From Gemmatimonadaceae bacterium (GTDB lineage: Bacteria; Gemmatimonadota; Gemmatimonadetes; Gemmatimonadales; Gemmatimonadaceae), in NCBI GenBank assembly GCA_022843265.1, contig JALHNZ010000019.1, forward strand, positions 1 through 58,265: 58,265 nucleotides of DNA, written 5' to 3'. Of this stretch, positions 27,154 through 34,844 are shown one piece after another. The stretch's first letter is position 1; every line of letters begins with the position of its first letter. Below the pieces are notes generated by a model. The model was not told the origin of the DNA. It did no database searches and saw only the letters and a program-made list of their open reading frames with translations. Both the position numbers and the translations under genes were made by a program.

Positions 27154-27402
27154 TACGATGCGATCGTAGTCTGCATGGGAACCGATCCAGAACCAGAGCA
27201 TTCCGTCGGGCGCGTCAACCGCCAGCGCGCGGTAGTGGACACCCACGCGAACGGAGTGGAAGCGCTTGATACGCTTGAAATGCAGCGACGGATGGCGAGG
27301 ATTGGCCTTCAAAAGCGCGAACTGCTTGTCCGCGAGATCACGCACTGCCGCCGGCAGCGCGTCATAGCACGCCCAGAAGCTGGGCGAGGCGTGATGCGTC
27401 AA
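27148..27402 (-). CDS. RelE/ParE-type toxin of a cassette toxin-antitoxin pair
   Basis: 84 residues, the usual size. Pattern: FWACYDALPAAVRDLADKQFALLKANPRHPSLHFKRI, then SVRVGVHYRALAV and WFWIGSHADYDRIV, which fits the RelE/ParE fold (helix hairpin, then four beta strands with an Arg and terminal Tyr). Members are ribosome-dependent mRNases or gyrase poisons; which applies cannot be told. The ATG overlaps the antitoxin stop by 4 bp. The stop codon lies within the attC-like core downstream. Confidence 0.8.
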   Translation of the reverse strand: MTHHASPSFWACYDALPAAVRDLADKQFALLKANPRHPSLHFKRIKRFHSVRVGVHYRALAVDAPDGMLWFWIGSHADYDRIVP

Positions 27403-27599
27403 AGCTCTCGCGAGCGGCCAGCCGCGTGATCGGCGAGTGCGGCCTCAGCCAGCGAATCCAGCCGACCGGCTTCCGCGTCGGATTTGAGCTGCGTCTCCCA
27501 GCGGGCCGCGTCGAAGTCCGAAAACCACGCACGAAACGACGCGAGCTCCTTCTCAGAGAGCTGACGCACTTCCTTCTCGATCTGCTCGACCTTTGTCAT
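27399..27599 (-). CDS. Antitoxin of the cassette RelE/ParE-type pair
   Basis: 66 residues from ATG 27599, preceded by the strong site GAGGAGGG; the frame to 27704 crosses a cassette boundary and is rejected. Sequence MTKVEQIEKEVRQLSEKELASFRAWFSDFDAARWE then a charged tail with LAEAALADHAAGRSREL, a pattern known from small antitoxins paired with RelE/ParE toxins. The N-terminal helices probably bind DNA or dimerise and the tail blocks the toxin. Confidence 0.75.
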   Translation of the reverse strand: MTKVEQIEKEVRQLSEKELASFRAWFSDFDAARWETQLKSDAEAGRLDSLAEAALADHAAGRSREL

Positions 27600-27649
27600 C
27601 GGGACCCTCCTCGGAGTCACCCGAAGGATAATCGATACCGGTCTCGTTC

Positions 27650-27656
27650 GCCTAAC
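27650..27656 (-). repeat. Cassette boundary core site (GTTAGGC on minus strand)
   Basis: GCCTAAC on the plus strand equals the exact R-prime core GTTAGGC, 51 bp upstream of the antitoxin start. With the toxin-side attC it delimits a cassette of about 630 bp. The remaining part of a full attC upstream of it is poorly conserved: CTAA at about 27706 and a weak GGCTG/CAGTCC stem. Confidence 0.35.
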
Positions 27657-27710
27657 GAGTATTGGACTGCAGGCGATCACTGCGAACAGCCGTTTATGTC
27701 GCACATTAGC

Positions 27711-27832
27711 GCAGCATAATCGGCGGTGACAGTGAAGCCTTTGAACAGCCTAAACACATTCGCCCCAGTACTTTATATGGTCAAGGTTTGGTGTCGTTGC
27801 GGAGCGATTATGCTGCCGATATCGCAGCATAA
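27711..27832. repeat. Inverted/direct repeats in the intergenic region before the M14 gene
   Basis: GCAGCATAATCG (27711-27722) is repeated inverted as CGATTATGCTGC (27805-27816). GCAGCATAA returns at 27824-27832. The last two form a near-perfect palindrome around CGATATCG (27810-27830). No gene is evident in 27657-27970. The repeats could be an operator, a degraded attC-like site or a small hairpin element. Confidence 0.4.
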
Positions 27833-27970
27833 CGCGAGCCGCCGCCGAGCTGCGATCGAAGAGCGTGTGGCACGAGCGAGCTGCGAACACCGAGCAAGCC
27901 GCGATGCAGCACGCGACGCGCGAGGATTACAAGTCAAGGCACCACGCGCCATGTTGCACACGACCGCTCC

Positions 27971-29548
27971 GTGATTCGCCCATCATCCCTCCTGCACACT
28001 GCCGTGAACGCACCGCGTCTTTCTCTGCTGAGCTGCTCATTTCTGGCCGTCGTCGCCGCCTGCTCATCCTCGCGCGTACCGGCTGCGGTTGAACCCACGC
28101 CCACCGTCACGCCAGCAGCGACAACACCGCCTGCAACGACACCCGCAACACCGGGCACGCCGCCGGCGGGAGCGCAAACGCCAGGCGCGCAGAACCGCGG
28201 CGCAGCAACGCCAGCCGCACCACCAATTCCGTACCCGTCACCTCTTCCCACCGGGCGCGTCACGTATCGCACTCTGAGCGAAACAAACAACGAGCTCGAG
28301 CACATCTCCGCACAGTTCCCGAAAACGGTGAAGCGCTTCGAACTGTCGCATCAATCACTGCTCGGTCAGCGCATCTACGCACTCGAAATCACGCACGATG
28401 TGCAAGCGAGTTCCGGCAAGCCCGTGTTTCTCATGACGGGACTGCATCACGCGCGCGAGTGGCCAACAGTTGATCTCACCATGGAGTTTGCGTGGGATCT
28501 GCTCAAAAATGACGGCGTTGATCCCGTGATCACACGCTTGCTCGACAGCGTGCGTGTGATTCTTGTGCCGGTTGTCAATCCTGATGGATACGATATGTCG
28601 CGCTCGTTGCTCAACGAACAGAAGCGCAAGAACTGTCGCATTACCATGGGACAGGTTCCCACGTGGGCCGAGTGCGCGTCGCCGCAGCAGACAAACGCGG
28701 GCGTTGACATTAATCGCAACTACGGCGCGTTCTGGGGCGGCAGCGGCGCCACGATTGGAACGAACGGCGGCAGTGCACGTGGTGAAGCACCGTTTTCAGA
28801 ACCGGAAACACGTGCCATGCGCGACTTGATGGCCAGCAATCAAGTGGTCGTCGCGCTCAGCAACCACACACCGGATGCAAAAGTCTTGCGCGTGCCAAGT
28901 TCAACCGAAGAACCCATTCCAGCCGACGTTGACGCGTACGACGAACTCGCGCAGGCACTCGGTCGCGATATGTCATGGGAAGCGGGACCGTGGCCGGAGA
29001 TTTATTACACAGCCGCCGGCACGATGGAGCAAACGGCGTATTACTCGGCGGGCACGTTCGCCTTCACGTTTGAACACACGCCGCGTCAGCGCGAGCGGTT
29101 TCATCCGCCGTATTCATTTGTCATTGATCAGTACTTTGGCACCGGGGCGTATCCGGCCAGCAGTGCACGCAATGCGTTCCTCCGACTGCTCGCCGCCGCG
29201 GCAGATCCGGCGCGCCACTCGGTGCTCGACGTGCGTGCACCCGCCGGGGCGAAACTCACGATTTCCAAAGCGATCACGCTCGAAACGTCGCCGCTATTGA
29301 AAGAGGATCGCACCACTGATCCCGCGTTCACGTTTCCAATGGCGCTGACATCGTCGGTCACCATGCCAGCCGGCAGAACCCAGATCGACTGGCATGTGAA
29401 TCCCTCACCCCGCCCAAGCCAGAAGGCGAAGGCATGGATTCCCGAGTCGTGGACATTCACCTGCTCGCTGAACGGGCGCACGCAAACGGTGGCCGTCTCG
29501 GTCAAGCGCGGCGAACGGGCTACGGTCGACGTGAGGGCGTGTCGGTAG
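27971..29548 (+). CDS. M14 zinc carboxypeptidase lipoprotein
   Basis: 525 residues, GTG start. Lipobox VVAAC (Cys31) is followed by a Pro/Thr/Ala-rich linker (36-93). The catalytic domain has H160-A-R-E163 (zinc HxxE in HHAREW), VNPDGYD, GVDINRNYGAFWG (substrate Asn-Arg), FSEPET, H299 (third zinc ligand, LSNHT) and catalytic E368 (FTFEHTP). A C-terminal beta-rich domain (about 410-525) follows. Predicted to remove C-terminal residues from peptides at the outer or inner membrane face. Monocistronic in appearance. Confidence 0.9.
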   Translation: MIRPSSLLHTAVNAPRLSLLSCSFLAVVAACSSSRVPAAVEPTPTVTPAATTPPATTPATPGTPPAGAQTPGAQNRGAATPAAPPIPYPSPLPTGRVTYRTLSETNNELEHISAQFPKTVKRFELSHQSLLGQRIYALEITHDVQASSGKPVFLMTGLHHAREWPTVDLTMEFAWDLLKNDGVDPVITRLLDSVRVILVPVVNPDGYDMSRSLLNEQKRKNCRITMGQVPTWAECASPQQTNAGVDINRNYGAFWGGSGATIGTNGGSARGEAPFSEPETRAMRDLMASNQVVVALSNHTPDAKVLRVPSSTEEPIPADVDAYDELAQALGRDMSWEAGPWPEIYYTAAGTMEQTAYYSAGTFAFTFEHTPRQRERFHPPYSFVIDQYFGTGAYPASSARNAFLRLLAAAADPARHSVLDVRAPAGAKLTISKAITLETSPLLKEDRTTDPAFTFPMALTSSVTMPAGRTQIDWHVNPSPRPSQKAKAWIPESWTFTCSLNGRTQTVAVSVKRGERATVDVRACR

Positions 29549-29608
29549 CGACCCCCCACCGCCGCTCGACCTGAACCGGGGGGCCGCAAGGCACGAGGAT
29601 CGTGGTAC

Positions 29609-29651
29609 TTGACGCACGGAACGATAGCAATACTATTATCGAACGATAGTA
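29609..29651 (+). promoter_or_regulatory. Promoter with overlapping palindromic operator for SulP-carbonic anhydrase-TetR operon
   Basis: A -35 TTGACG (29609-29614), 16 bp spacer and -10 TACTAT (29631-29636) fit a sigma-70-type promoter. From the -10 onward, TACTAT...ATCGAACGAT...ATAGTA (29631-29651) forms a palindrome that would block RNA polymerase when bound. ACGATAG recurs at 29621 and 29644. The TetR encoded third in the operon is the likely binder. Confidence 0.55.
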
Positions 29652-29696
29652 AAGCACTATTTATCCGTGCGTCGCCCTCACCCTCGCTCACGTCCC

Positions 29697-31313
29697 ATGA
29701 CTGAGTTGCTCAAGAACATAAAATACGACCTGCCAGCGAGTATCGTCGTGTTTTTCGTGGCAGTGCCGCTGTGTCTTGGCATTGCACTCGCCTCTGGTGC
29801 CCCGCTGTTCTCAGGCATCATTGCTGGCATCGTTGGCGGCATTGTGGTGGGCGGCGCGAGCGGATCCGCACTTGGCGTGAGTGGTCCTGCGGCCGGACTG
29901 GCGGTCATCGTGCTCGGCGCCATCGCCACCCTCGGCGGCTCATTCGAAGCCTTCCTGCTGGCGGTTGTACTCGCCGGCATTTTGCAAATCGCGATGGGCT
30001 ACGCCGGACTCGGCGCGATCGCCTACTACTTCCCGTCGTCGGTGATCAAGGGCATGCTTTCGGGCATCGGGCTCCTGATCATCATCAAGCAGGTCCCCCA
30101 CGCGCTCGGCTACGTCGGTGGGACGCAGGAAGAGCTGGTCACAACGGGAGGCGGTGCGGCACTCAATCCCGTCGCCCACATGCTGGACTCCATTACGCCG
30201 GGGGCCTTGCTCGTCTCGGGAATCGCGCTGGCCTTGCTGGTGAGCTGGGAGAACTTCCTTGCGCCGCGCGCGAAGCTTTTCCGTACGGTGCCTGGCCCAC
30301 TCGCCGCTGTTGCCGTGGGCATTTTGATGAGCGGGCTGATGGCTTCCGGAGCGATTCCGTTCACGCTGGCCGCGAACCAGCTGGTGGCGATTCCGGTTGC
30401 TGGCAGCGTGTCCGAGTTCCTTGCCCAGTTTGCTACGCCAGACTTCAGCGCATTCGCCAATCGTGATGTGTACATCGTGGCGCTGGTGCTCGCGCTCATT
30501 GCCAGTATTGAGACGTTGTTGTGTGTGGAAGCCACCGACCGTCTCGACCCGCAGAAGCGCATCACGCCCACCAATCGTGAGCTCAAGGCGCAGGGACTCG
30601 GCAACATTGTCTCTGGTCTGATCGGCGGCCTTCCGGTCACGCAGGTGATCGTGCGCAGCTCAGCCAACATTTCGTTTGGCGGACGCACGAAGATGTCGGC
30701 GATTCTACATGGCGTGCTCATTCTGCTGTGCGTAATCGCAATACCCGGCGTGCTCAACCTGATTCCGCTGGCGACGCTAGCCGCGATCCTGCTGGTCGTG
30801 GGTTACAAGCTCGCCAAGCCCGCACTGTTCATGCAGATGTATCGTCACGGCTGGGAGCAGTTCACGCCCTTTGTGGCAACGGTGGCGGGCATTCTCACGT
30901 TCGACTTGCTCACCGGTATCGGCATCGGACTCGCGGTTGGTATTGCCGTCGTGTTGCATCACAACCTGAAAAATCCGTTCTCGGTGACCATGCGTCATCC
31001 AGAGGCGCTGGAATACCGCATTCAGCTCGCCGAAGAAGTCTCGTTCCTGAACAAGGGCAGCATCCTGCAGCAGCTGCAGGAAATCCCCGAAGATTCGCAT
31101 GTCGTGATCGACGGATCGCGTTCCAAAGTTGTGGATTTCGATGTGCTCGAAATCCTGCGCGATTTCCGCAACACCGCGCCGGCGCGGCGAATCGCAGTGG
31201 AGCTGCAGGGCATCTCGCTCGACGCGCCATTCCAGGCCATCAGGCCGTCCTCTCCCGACGCCTCGTCTGATCCGGCGTCTCGTTCCACCCCTCTGACCTC
31301 CTCCAAACTATGA
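29697..31313 (+). CDS. SulP family anion transporter, probable bicarbonate uptake
   Basis: 538 residues from ATG 29697; a GTG at 29667 is the longer alternative. SulP hallmarks: LPASIVVFFVAVPLCLGIALASG at the start, many hydrophobic segments with GGVVGG-like loops, and IETLLCVEATDRLDPQKR and GLIGGLPVTQVIVRSSANI in the core. A C-terminal STAS-like part (about 440-520, VVIDGSRSKVVDFDVLEILRDF) follows. Its stop overlaps the carbonic anhydrase start by 4 bp. Fused or adjacent SulP-carbonic anhydrase pairs usually move HCO3-, so bicarbonate is preferred over sulfate. Confidence 0.88.
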   Translation: MTELLKNIKYDLPASIVVFFVAVPLCLGIALASGAPLFSGIIAGIVGGIVVGGASGSALGVSGPAAGLAVIVLGAIATLGGSFEAFLLAVVLAGILQIAMGYAGLGAIAYYFPSSVIKGMLSGIGLLIIIKQVPHALGYVGGTQEELVTTGGGAALNPVAHMLDSITPGALLVSGIALALLVSWENFLAPRAKLFRTVPGPLAAVAVGILMSGLMASGAIPFTLAANQLVAIPVAGSVSEFLAQFATPDFSAFANRDVYIVALVLALIASIETLLCVEATDRLDPQKRITPTNRELKAQGLGNIVSGLIGGLPVTQVIVRSSANISFGGRTKMSAILHGVLILLCVIAIPGVLNLIPLATLAAILLVVGYKLAKPALFMQMYRHGWEQFTPFVATVAGILTFDLLTGIGIGLAVGIAVVLHHNLKNPFSVTMRHPEALEYRIQLAEEVSFLNKGSILQQLQEIPEDSHVVIDGSRSKVVDFDVLEILRDFRNTAPARRIAVELQGISLDAPFQAIRPSSPDASSDPASRSTPLTSSKL

Positions 31314-31957
31314 AGACGCTGACCCGTGAAGTGCGCGACGCACTCACCCCCGACATGGTGCTCGACGTGCTGCGGCGCGGCAACGAGCGCTTCGTGAACA
31401 ACCTCAAGTCGAATCGCGACCTGCTCTCGCAGGTCAATGCCACAAGCGAAGGCCAGCATCCGATGGCCATTGTGCTCAGCTGCATCGATTCCCGCACGTC
31501 GGCCGAGCTGATTTTTGACCAGGGGCTCGGTGATATTTTCAGCTGCCGAATCGCTGGTAACGTGCTGAATGAGGACATTCTTGGCAGCATGGAGTTCGCC
31601 TGCAAACTTGCGGGTTCAAAGGCCATTGTGGTGCTCGGCCATACGAAGTGCGGCGCAGTCAAGGGTGCCTGCGACGGTGCCAAGATGGGCAACCTGACGG
31701 CCCTGCTCTCGAAGATTCAGCCGGCGGTGGACCTGGAAGATGAGACGACGGAGAATCGCTCCTCGAGCAACTCCGAGTTTGTAGAGCGCGTGGCGCTACT
31801 CAATGTTGAGATGGTGCAGCGACAGATCGTGGAACGCAGCGAAGTGCTCGCGGGCATGCTTGATCGCGGAGAGATTGCACTCGTTGGAGGGATGTACGAT
31901 GTGGAGACGGGTACGGTAGACTTTCATGACGCGCTGACGACGGCCAGCGCCGTTTGA
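31310..31957 (+). CDS. Beta-class carbonic anhydrase
   Basis: 215 residues. Zinc ligands C58, H111 and C114 with the catalytic Asp-Arg dyad D60/R62: VLSCIDSRTS and LGHTKCGAVKGA. Interconverts CO2 and HCO3-. The start overlaps the SulP stop (ATGA), so the pair is translationally coupled and likely works together, converting imported bicarbonate or maintaining cytosolic pH. The TetR gene follows 23 bp after the stop. Confidence 0.93.
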   Translation: MKTLTREVRDALTPDMVLDVLRRGNERFVNNLKSNRDLLSQVNATSEGQHPMAIVLSCIDSRTSAELIFDQGLGDIFSCRIAGNVLNEDILGSMEFACKLAGSKAIVVLGHTKCGAVKGACDGAKMGNLTALLSKIQPAVDLEDETTENRSSSNSEFVERVALLNVEMVQRQIVERSEVLAGMLDRGEIALVGGMYDVETGTVDFHDALTTASAV

Positions 31958-31980
31958 ATCCTGTTCGCACGAGCAACACA

Positions 31981-32700
31981 ATGAACGTTTCAGCAAACGG
32001 CGTGCGTGTCACGTTGCACGTCGACGAAAAATTGTACGGAAAGGACCCGAACTCGTCGGACATGGGTCGACGGATCCTTGAGCACAGCATTGGGCTCATT
32101 AACGAGATCGGGTTCGAGTCGTTCACGTTCCGAAAGCTGGCGCAGCGTATTGGCAGCACCGAGGCCACCGTCTACCGGTATTTTCCGAGTAAGCAGCGTC
32201 TGTTGCTGTACCTCACGTCGTGGTACTGGAACTGGATGGAATACCGGTTGCTGCTGGCCACAAGCAATGTGGTATCGGCTGAGCAGCGTTTGCGGATCGC
32301 GCTGCGCGAACTCACGCAACCGATTGTGGCCGACGACGCCACGCCGCACATCGACGAGGGCGCGCTGTATCGCGTTGTGGTAGCGGAGTCGTCAAAGGCG
32401 TATCTCAATCGCGATGTGGACGCCGAGAACCGTGAGGGACTGTTCCGCAGTTACAAGCGGCTCTGCCGCACGGTGGCGGACATCATCAAGGAGATCAATC
32501 CGGAGTACCGGTATCCGGCGGCGCTAGTGTCTACGGTGATGGAAAGCTCGCATATGCAGAAGTATTTCGCGGAGCATCTGCCGGCGCTGACCGATGTGTC
32601 CCAGCACGATCGTGACGGCTCGACCACGGACTTTTTAACGGATCTGGTATTCCGGGCCATCCAGCCCGGCGCGCTTCAGGTGCAACAACCAGGGCCCTGA
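31981..32700 (+). CDS. TetR family transcriptional regulator
   Basis: 239 residues from ATG 31981; a TTG at 31954 is possible. The helix-turn-helix lies at about 35-75: ILEHSIGLINEIGFESFTFRKLAQRIG and STEATVYRYFPSKQRLL. The ligand domain is not similar to a group I recognise. Its position after a SulP-carbonic anhydrase pair and the palindrome over the operon promoter suggest an autoregulated repressor of bicarbonate handling. Confidence 0.88.
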   Translation: MNVSANGVRVTLHVDEKLYGKDPNSSDMGRRILEHSIGLINEIGFESFTFRKLAQRIGSTEATVYRYFPSKQRLLLYLTSWYWNWMEYRLLLATSNVVSAEQRLRIALRELTQPIVADDATPHIDEGALYRVVVAESSKAYLNRDVDAENREGLFRSYKRLCRTVADIIKEINPEYRYPAALVSTVMESSHMQKYFAEHLPALTDVSQHDRDGSTTDFLTDLVFRAIQPGALQVQQPGP

Positions 32701-32769
32701 TCAGCACACTGTACGGGTGACGGTGGTCACCGGAGGGCACTTGTCTGGCCATGGCCGGTAAGATTCAGC

Positions 32770-34047
32770 ATGCCCTCTCTCTCACGTATTTTCGCGCGCG
32801 GCTCGCGTGTGCCCGCGCTGGTCTTGTCGCTCACTGCCGTTGCGTGCGGCGGCAGTGATCCGGCCGCCATTGAGCCGCCCATCACGGAGCCGAATCCTCC
32901 GGAGACCAGCACGCCAACGTTGACGCGCACCGTGTTGATGACGGGGCTGGCTGGACCGTGGGATATCGCGTTCAGCAGCGACGGCGTGATGTTCTTCACC
33001 GAAAAATGTCGCGGCCTGTCGGCGCGTCGTGCCGACGGTTCAATCACGCGTCTCTTTGGCACGACGGGATCAGCGCTCGTGGCACCCGATCTCGTGTGTC
33101 AGGGACAGAGCGGTATGCATGGCGTGGCGCTTGATCCACAGTTTGCCACGAATCGCACGGTGTACGTGTACATGGCGTCGAACATTAATGCGAACCCGCG
33201 CACCAACCGTGTCGTGCGCTTGCAGCTCAACGAAGGATTCACGTCAGCAAGTGCGCGCACCGACATTGTCACGGACATTGCGTTCAAACATGTTGGTAAC
33301 GCACACGGTTCAGCCGGTGCGCACAGCGGCGGACGCATTCGTTTTGGTCCCGACGGATTTTTGTACATCACAACAGGCGACAATCACAACGCCGTCGTGC
33401 CACAGAGTCAAACGTTGCTCGGCGGAAAGGTGTTGCGCGTCACCCGTGATGGAACCGCTGCATCGGGCAATAACCCACCGTCCGGATTCGACACGCGCAT
33501 TTTCACGTACGGTCATCGCAATGTGCAGGGCATCGCGTTTCGTCCGGGCACGGGCCAGGTGTTCGTGGGCGAGCACGGCCCGAATCACAGCGACGAAGTG
33601 ACGCCGATTGTGGCGGGCGGAAACGGCGGTTGGGATCCGCAGAATCGCCCGGGACTCAACTGCCCCGACAACTATTGTGGGTATGCCGGCACCGCGACCA
33701 CGATGCCAATGACCGATCTGGCGCGTTTCCCCAACGCGATGCGCGCCTCGTGGACGAACAACGGTGCGTCGCAGGGCATGTCGCCGATCGCATTTCTGAA
33801 CGGCGTGCAGTGGGGCACGTGGAATGGTCGGCTCGCGGTGGGCATCATGGCCGGTCAGCGTATGGAATTGCTCACGCTCGATGCGGCCGGTATGACCACG
33901 GCCACGGTGAACTCCGGGCTTCCGCAAACGCGATACCGTGCGCTCACGCAGGGGCCCGACGGCAGCTTGTATGTGGCGACGGACAGTGGTGAGATCTGGC
34001 GGGTGACGCCGAGTACGGCACAGGGAAGTCGCCAGTCGCGCGAGTAA
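32770..34047 (+). CDS. PQQ-dependent aldose sugar dehydrogenase-like lipoprotein
   Basis: 425 residues. Lipobox LTAVAC (Cys about 26) with a Pro/Thr linker to 55. The six-bladed propeller (GDH-B/YliI type) has LAGPWDIAFSSDGVMFFTEK, GMHGVALDPQF, HSGGRIRFGPDGFLYITTGD, YGHRNVQGIAF and GEHGPNHSDEV, which include the active-site His and PQQ-binding residues. It oxidises aldoses in the periplasm, passing electrons to the respiratory chain. No PQQ synthesis genes are in the window. Confidence 0.88.
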   Translation: MPSLSRIFARGSRVPALVLSLTAVACGGSDPAAIEPPITEPNPPETSTPTLTRTVLMTGLAGPWDIAFSSDGVMFFTEKCRGLSARRADGSITRLFGTTGSALVAPDLVCQGQSGMHGVALDPQFATNRTVYVYMASNINANPRTNRVVRLQLNEGFTSASARTDIVTDIAFKHVGNAHGSAGAHSGGRIRFGPDGFLYITTGDNHNAVVPQSQTLLGGKVLRVTRDGTAASGNNPPSGFDTRIFTYGHRNVQGIAFRPGTGQVFVGEHGPNHSDEVTPIVAGGNGGWDPQNRPGLNCPDNYCGYAGTATTMPMTDLARFPNAMRASWTNNGASQGMSPIAFLNGVQWGTWNGRLAVGIMAGQRMELLTLDAAGMTTATVNSGLPQTRYRALTQGPDGSLYVATDSGEIWRVTPSTAQGSRQSRE

Positions 34048-34084
34048 CCGGGCGTCTGCGGGCGCTTGCTAGAGAAAAATGAAA

Positions 34085-34099
34085 TGGCTATTATAGCCA
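34085..34099. promoter_or_regulatory. Perfect palindrome before the toxin-antitoxin operon
   Basis: TGGCTA-TTA-TAGCCA (6-3-6) ends two bases before the antitoxin ATG at 34101. Antitoxins of the Phd/VapB kind bind such palindromes and repress their own operon. The site also overlaps the place where the ribosome would bind. Confidence 0.55.
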
Positions 34100-34100
34100 G

Positions 34101-34394
34101 ATGCGATCTATCTCTGTATCCGAGGCGAAGAACACCTTGAGCGCGCTGCTGCAGGAGGTTCGCGGCGGATCGTCGATCGTGATTACAGACAGAGGTGTGC
34201 CGGTCGCTCAGTTAGCGCCGGTGGTGATGCCCACCGGAGTGCCGGCCAGCGCGATCGAACTGGCCCAGCAAGGTCGGCTCGTTCTCCCCGCGAAACAGCC
34301 CGATCTCGCATGGCTGGAACTGCCGATGGGTGAACCATCGACAGGCGCGTCAGCGGTGCAGGCGTTGCTCGACGAACGTGAGGAATCGCGCTAG
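34101..34394 (+). CDS. Phd/YefM-type antitoxin
   Basis: 97 residues: MRSISVSEAKNTLSALLQEV then GSSIVITDRGVPVAQLAPV, the typical Phd/YefM DNA-binding fold. The C-terminal part (KQPDLAWLELPMGEPS) probably wraps the PIN toxin encoded next. The stop codon is directly followed by the toxin GTG start with no gap. Confidence 0.85.
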   Translation: MRSISVSEAKNTLSALLQEVRGGSSIVITDRGVPVAQLAPVVMPTGVPASAIELAQQGRLVLPAKQPDLAWLELPMGEPSTGASAVQALLDEREESR

Positions 34395-34844
34395 GTGCGC
34401 TATTGGGATACCAGCGCACTGTTGCCGCTCGTGGTGCGCGAGGCCACGTCAGACGTCATCAGGCGACAGGTCGAAGCCGACCCTGCGATCGTGACATGGT
34501 GGGGAACACGCGTTGAGTGTGTGTCGGCGATTGCACGCCTTGAGCGCGACGGCCTGCTTCTCGCCCCGCAGACGCGCGCCGCGCTCGCGCGACTTGATGA
34601 GATGGCCGCACGATGGAGTGAAGTGCCAGCCATCAACGACGTGCGGGTGCAAGCAACACGATTGCTTCGCACTCACCGGTTGCGGGCCGCGGACTCCTTG
34701 CAACTCGCCGCAGCAATTGTGGCGAGCAGTTTCGCCGCAGCCTCGCTCCCCTTCCTCACGCTCGATGTTCGTTTGGCCGAAGCCGCCGAGCGTGAGGGAT
34801 TTCCTGTGCCGATTGACCTTACTCGCCAATCACCTTCGGCTTGA
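34395..34844 (+). CDS. vapC: VapC-like PIN-domain toxin
   Basis: 149 residues, GTG start. PIN acidic residues: YWDTSALLPL (Asp4), TRVECVSAIARLE (Glu) and HRLRAADSLQLAAAIV (Asp), with FLTLDVRLAEAA (Asp) at the end. VapC toxins are Mg-dependent endoribonucleases, often cutting tRNA. The 3' end overlaps the convergent M28 peptidase gene by 26 bp. Confidence 0.87.
   Translation: MRYWDTSALLPLVVREATSDVIRRQVEADPAIVTWWGTRVECVSAIARLERDGLLLAPQTRAALARLDEMAARWSEVPAINDVRVQATRLLRTHRLRAADSLQLAAAIVASSFAAASLPFLTLDVRLAEAAEREGFPVPIDLTRQSPSA

Noticed and set aside
27657-27832. A third complete attC site upstream of the antitoxin
   Set aside because: Only the GTTAGGC core is clean; the second arm pairs poorly, so only a boundary core is reported.
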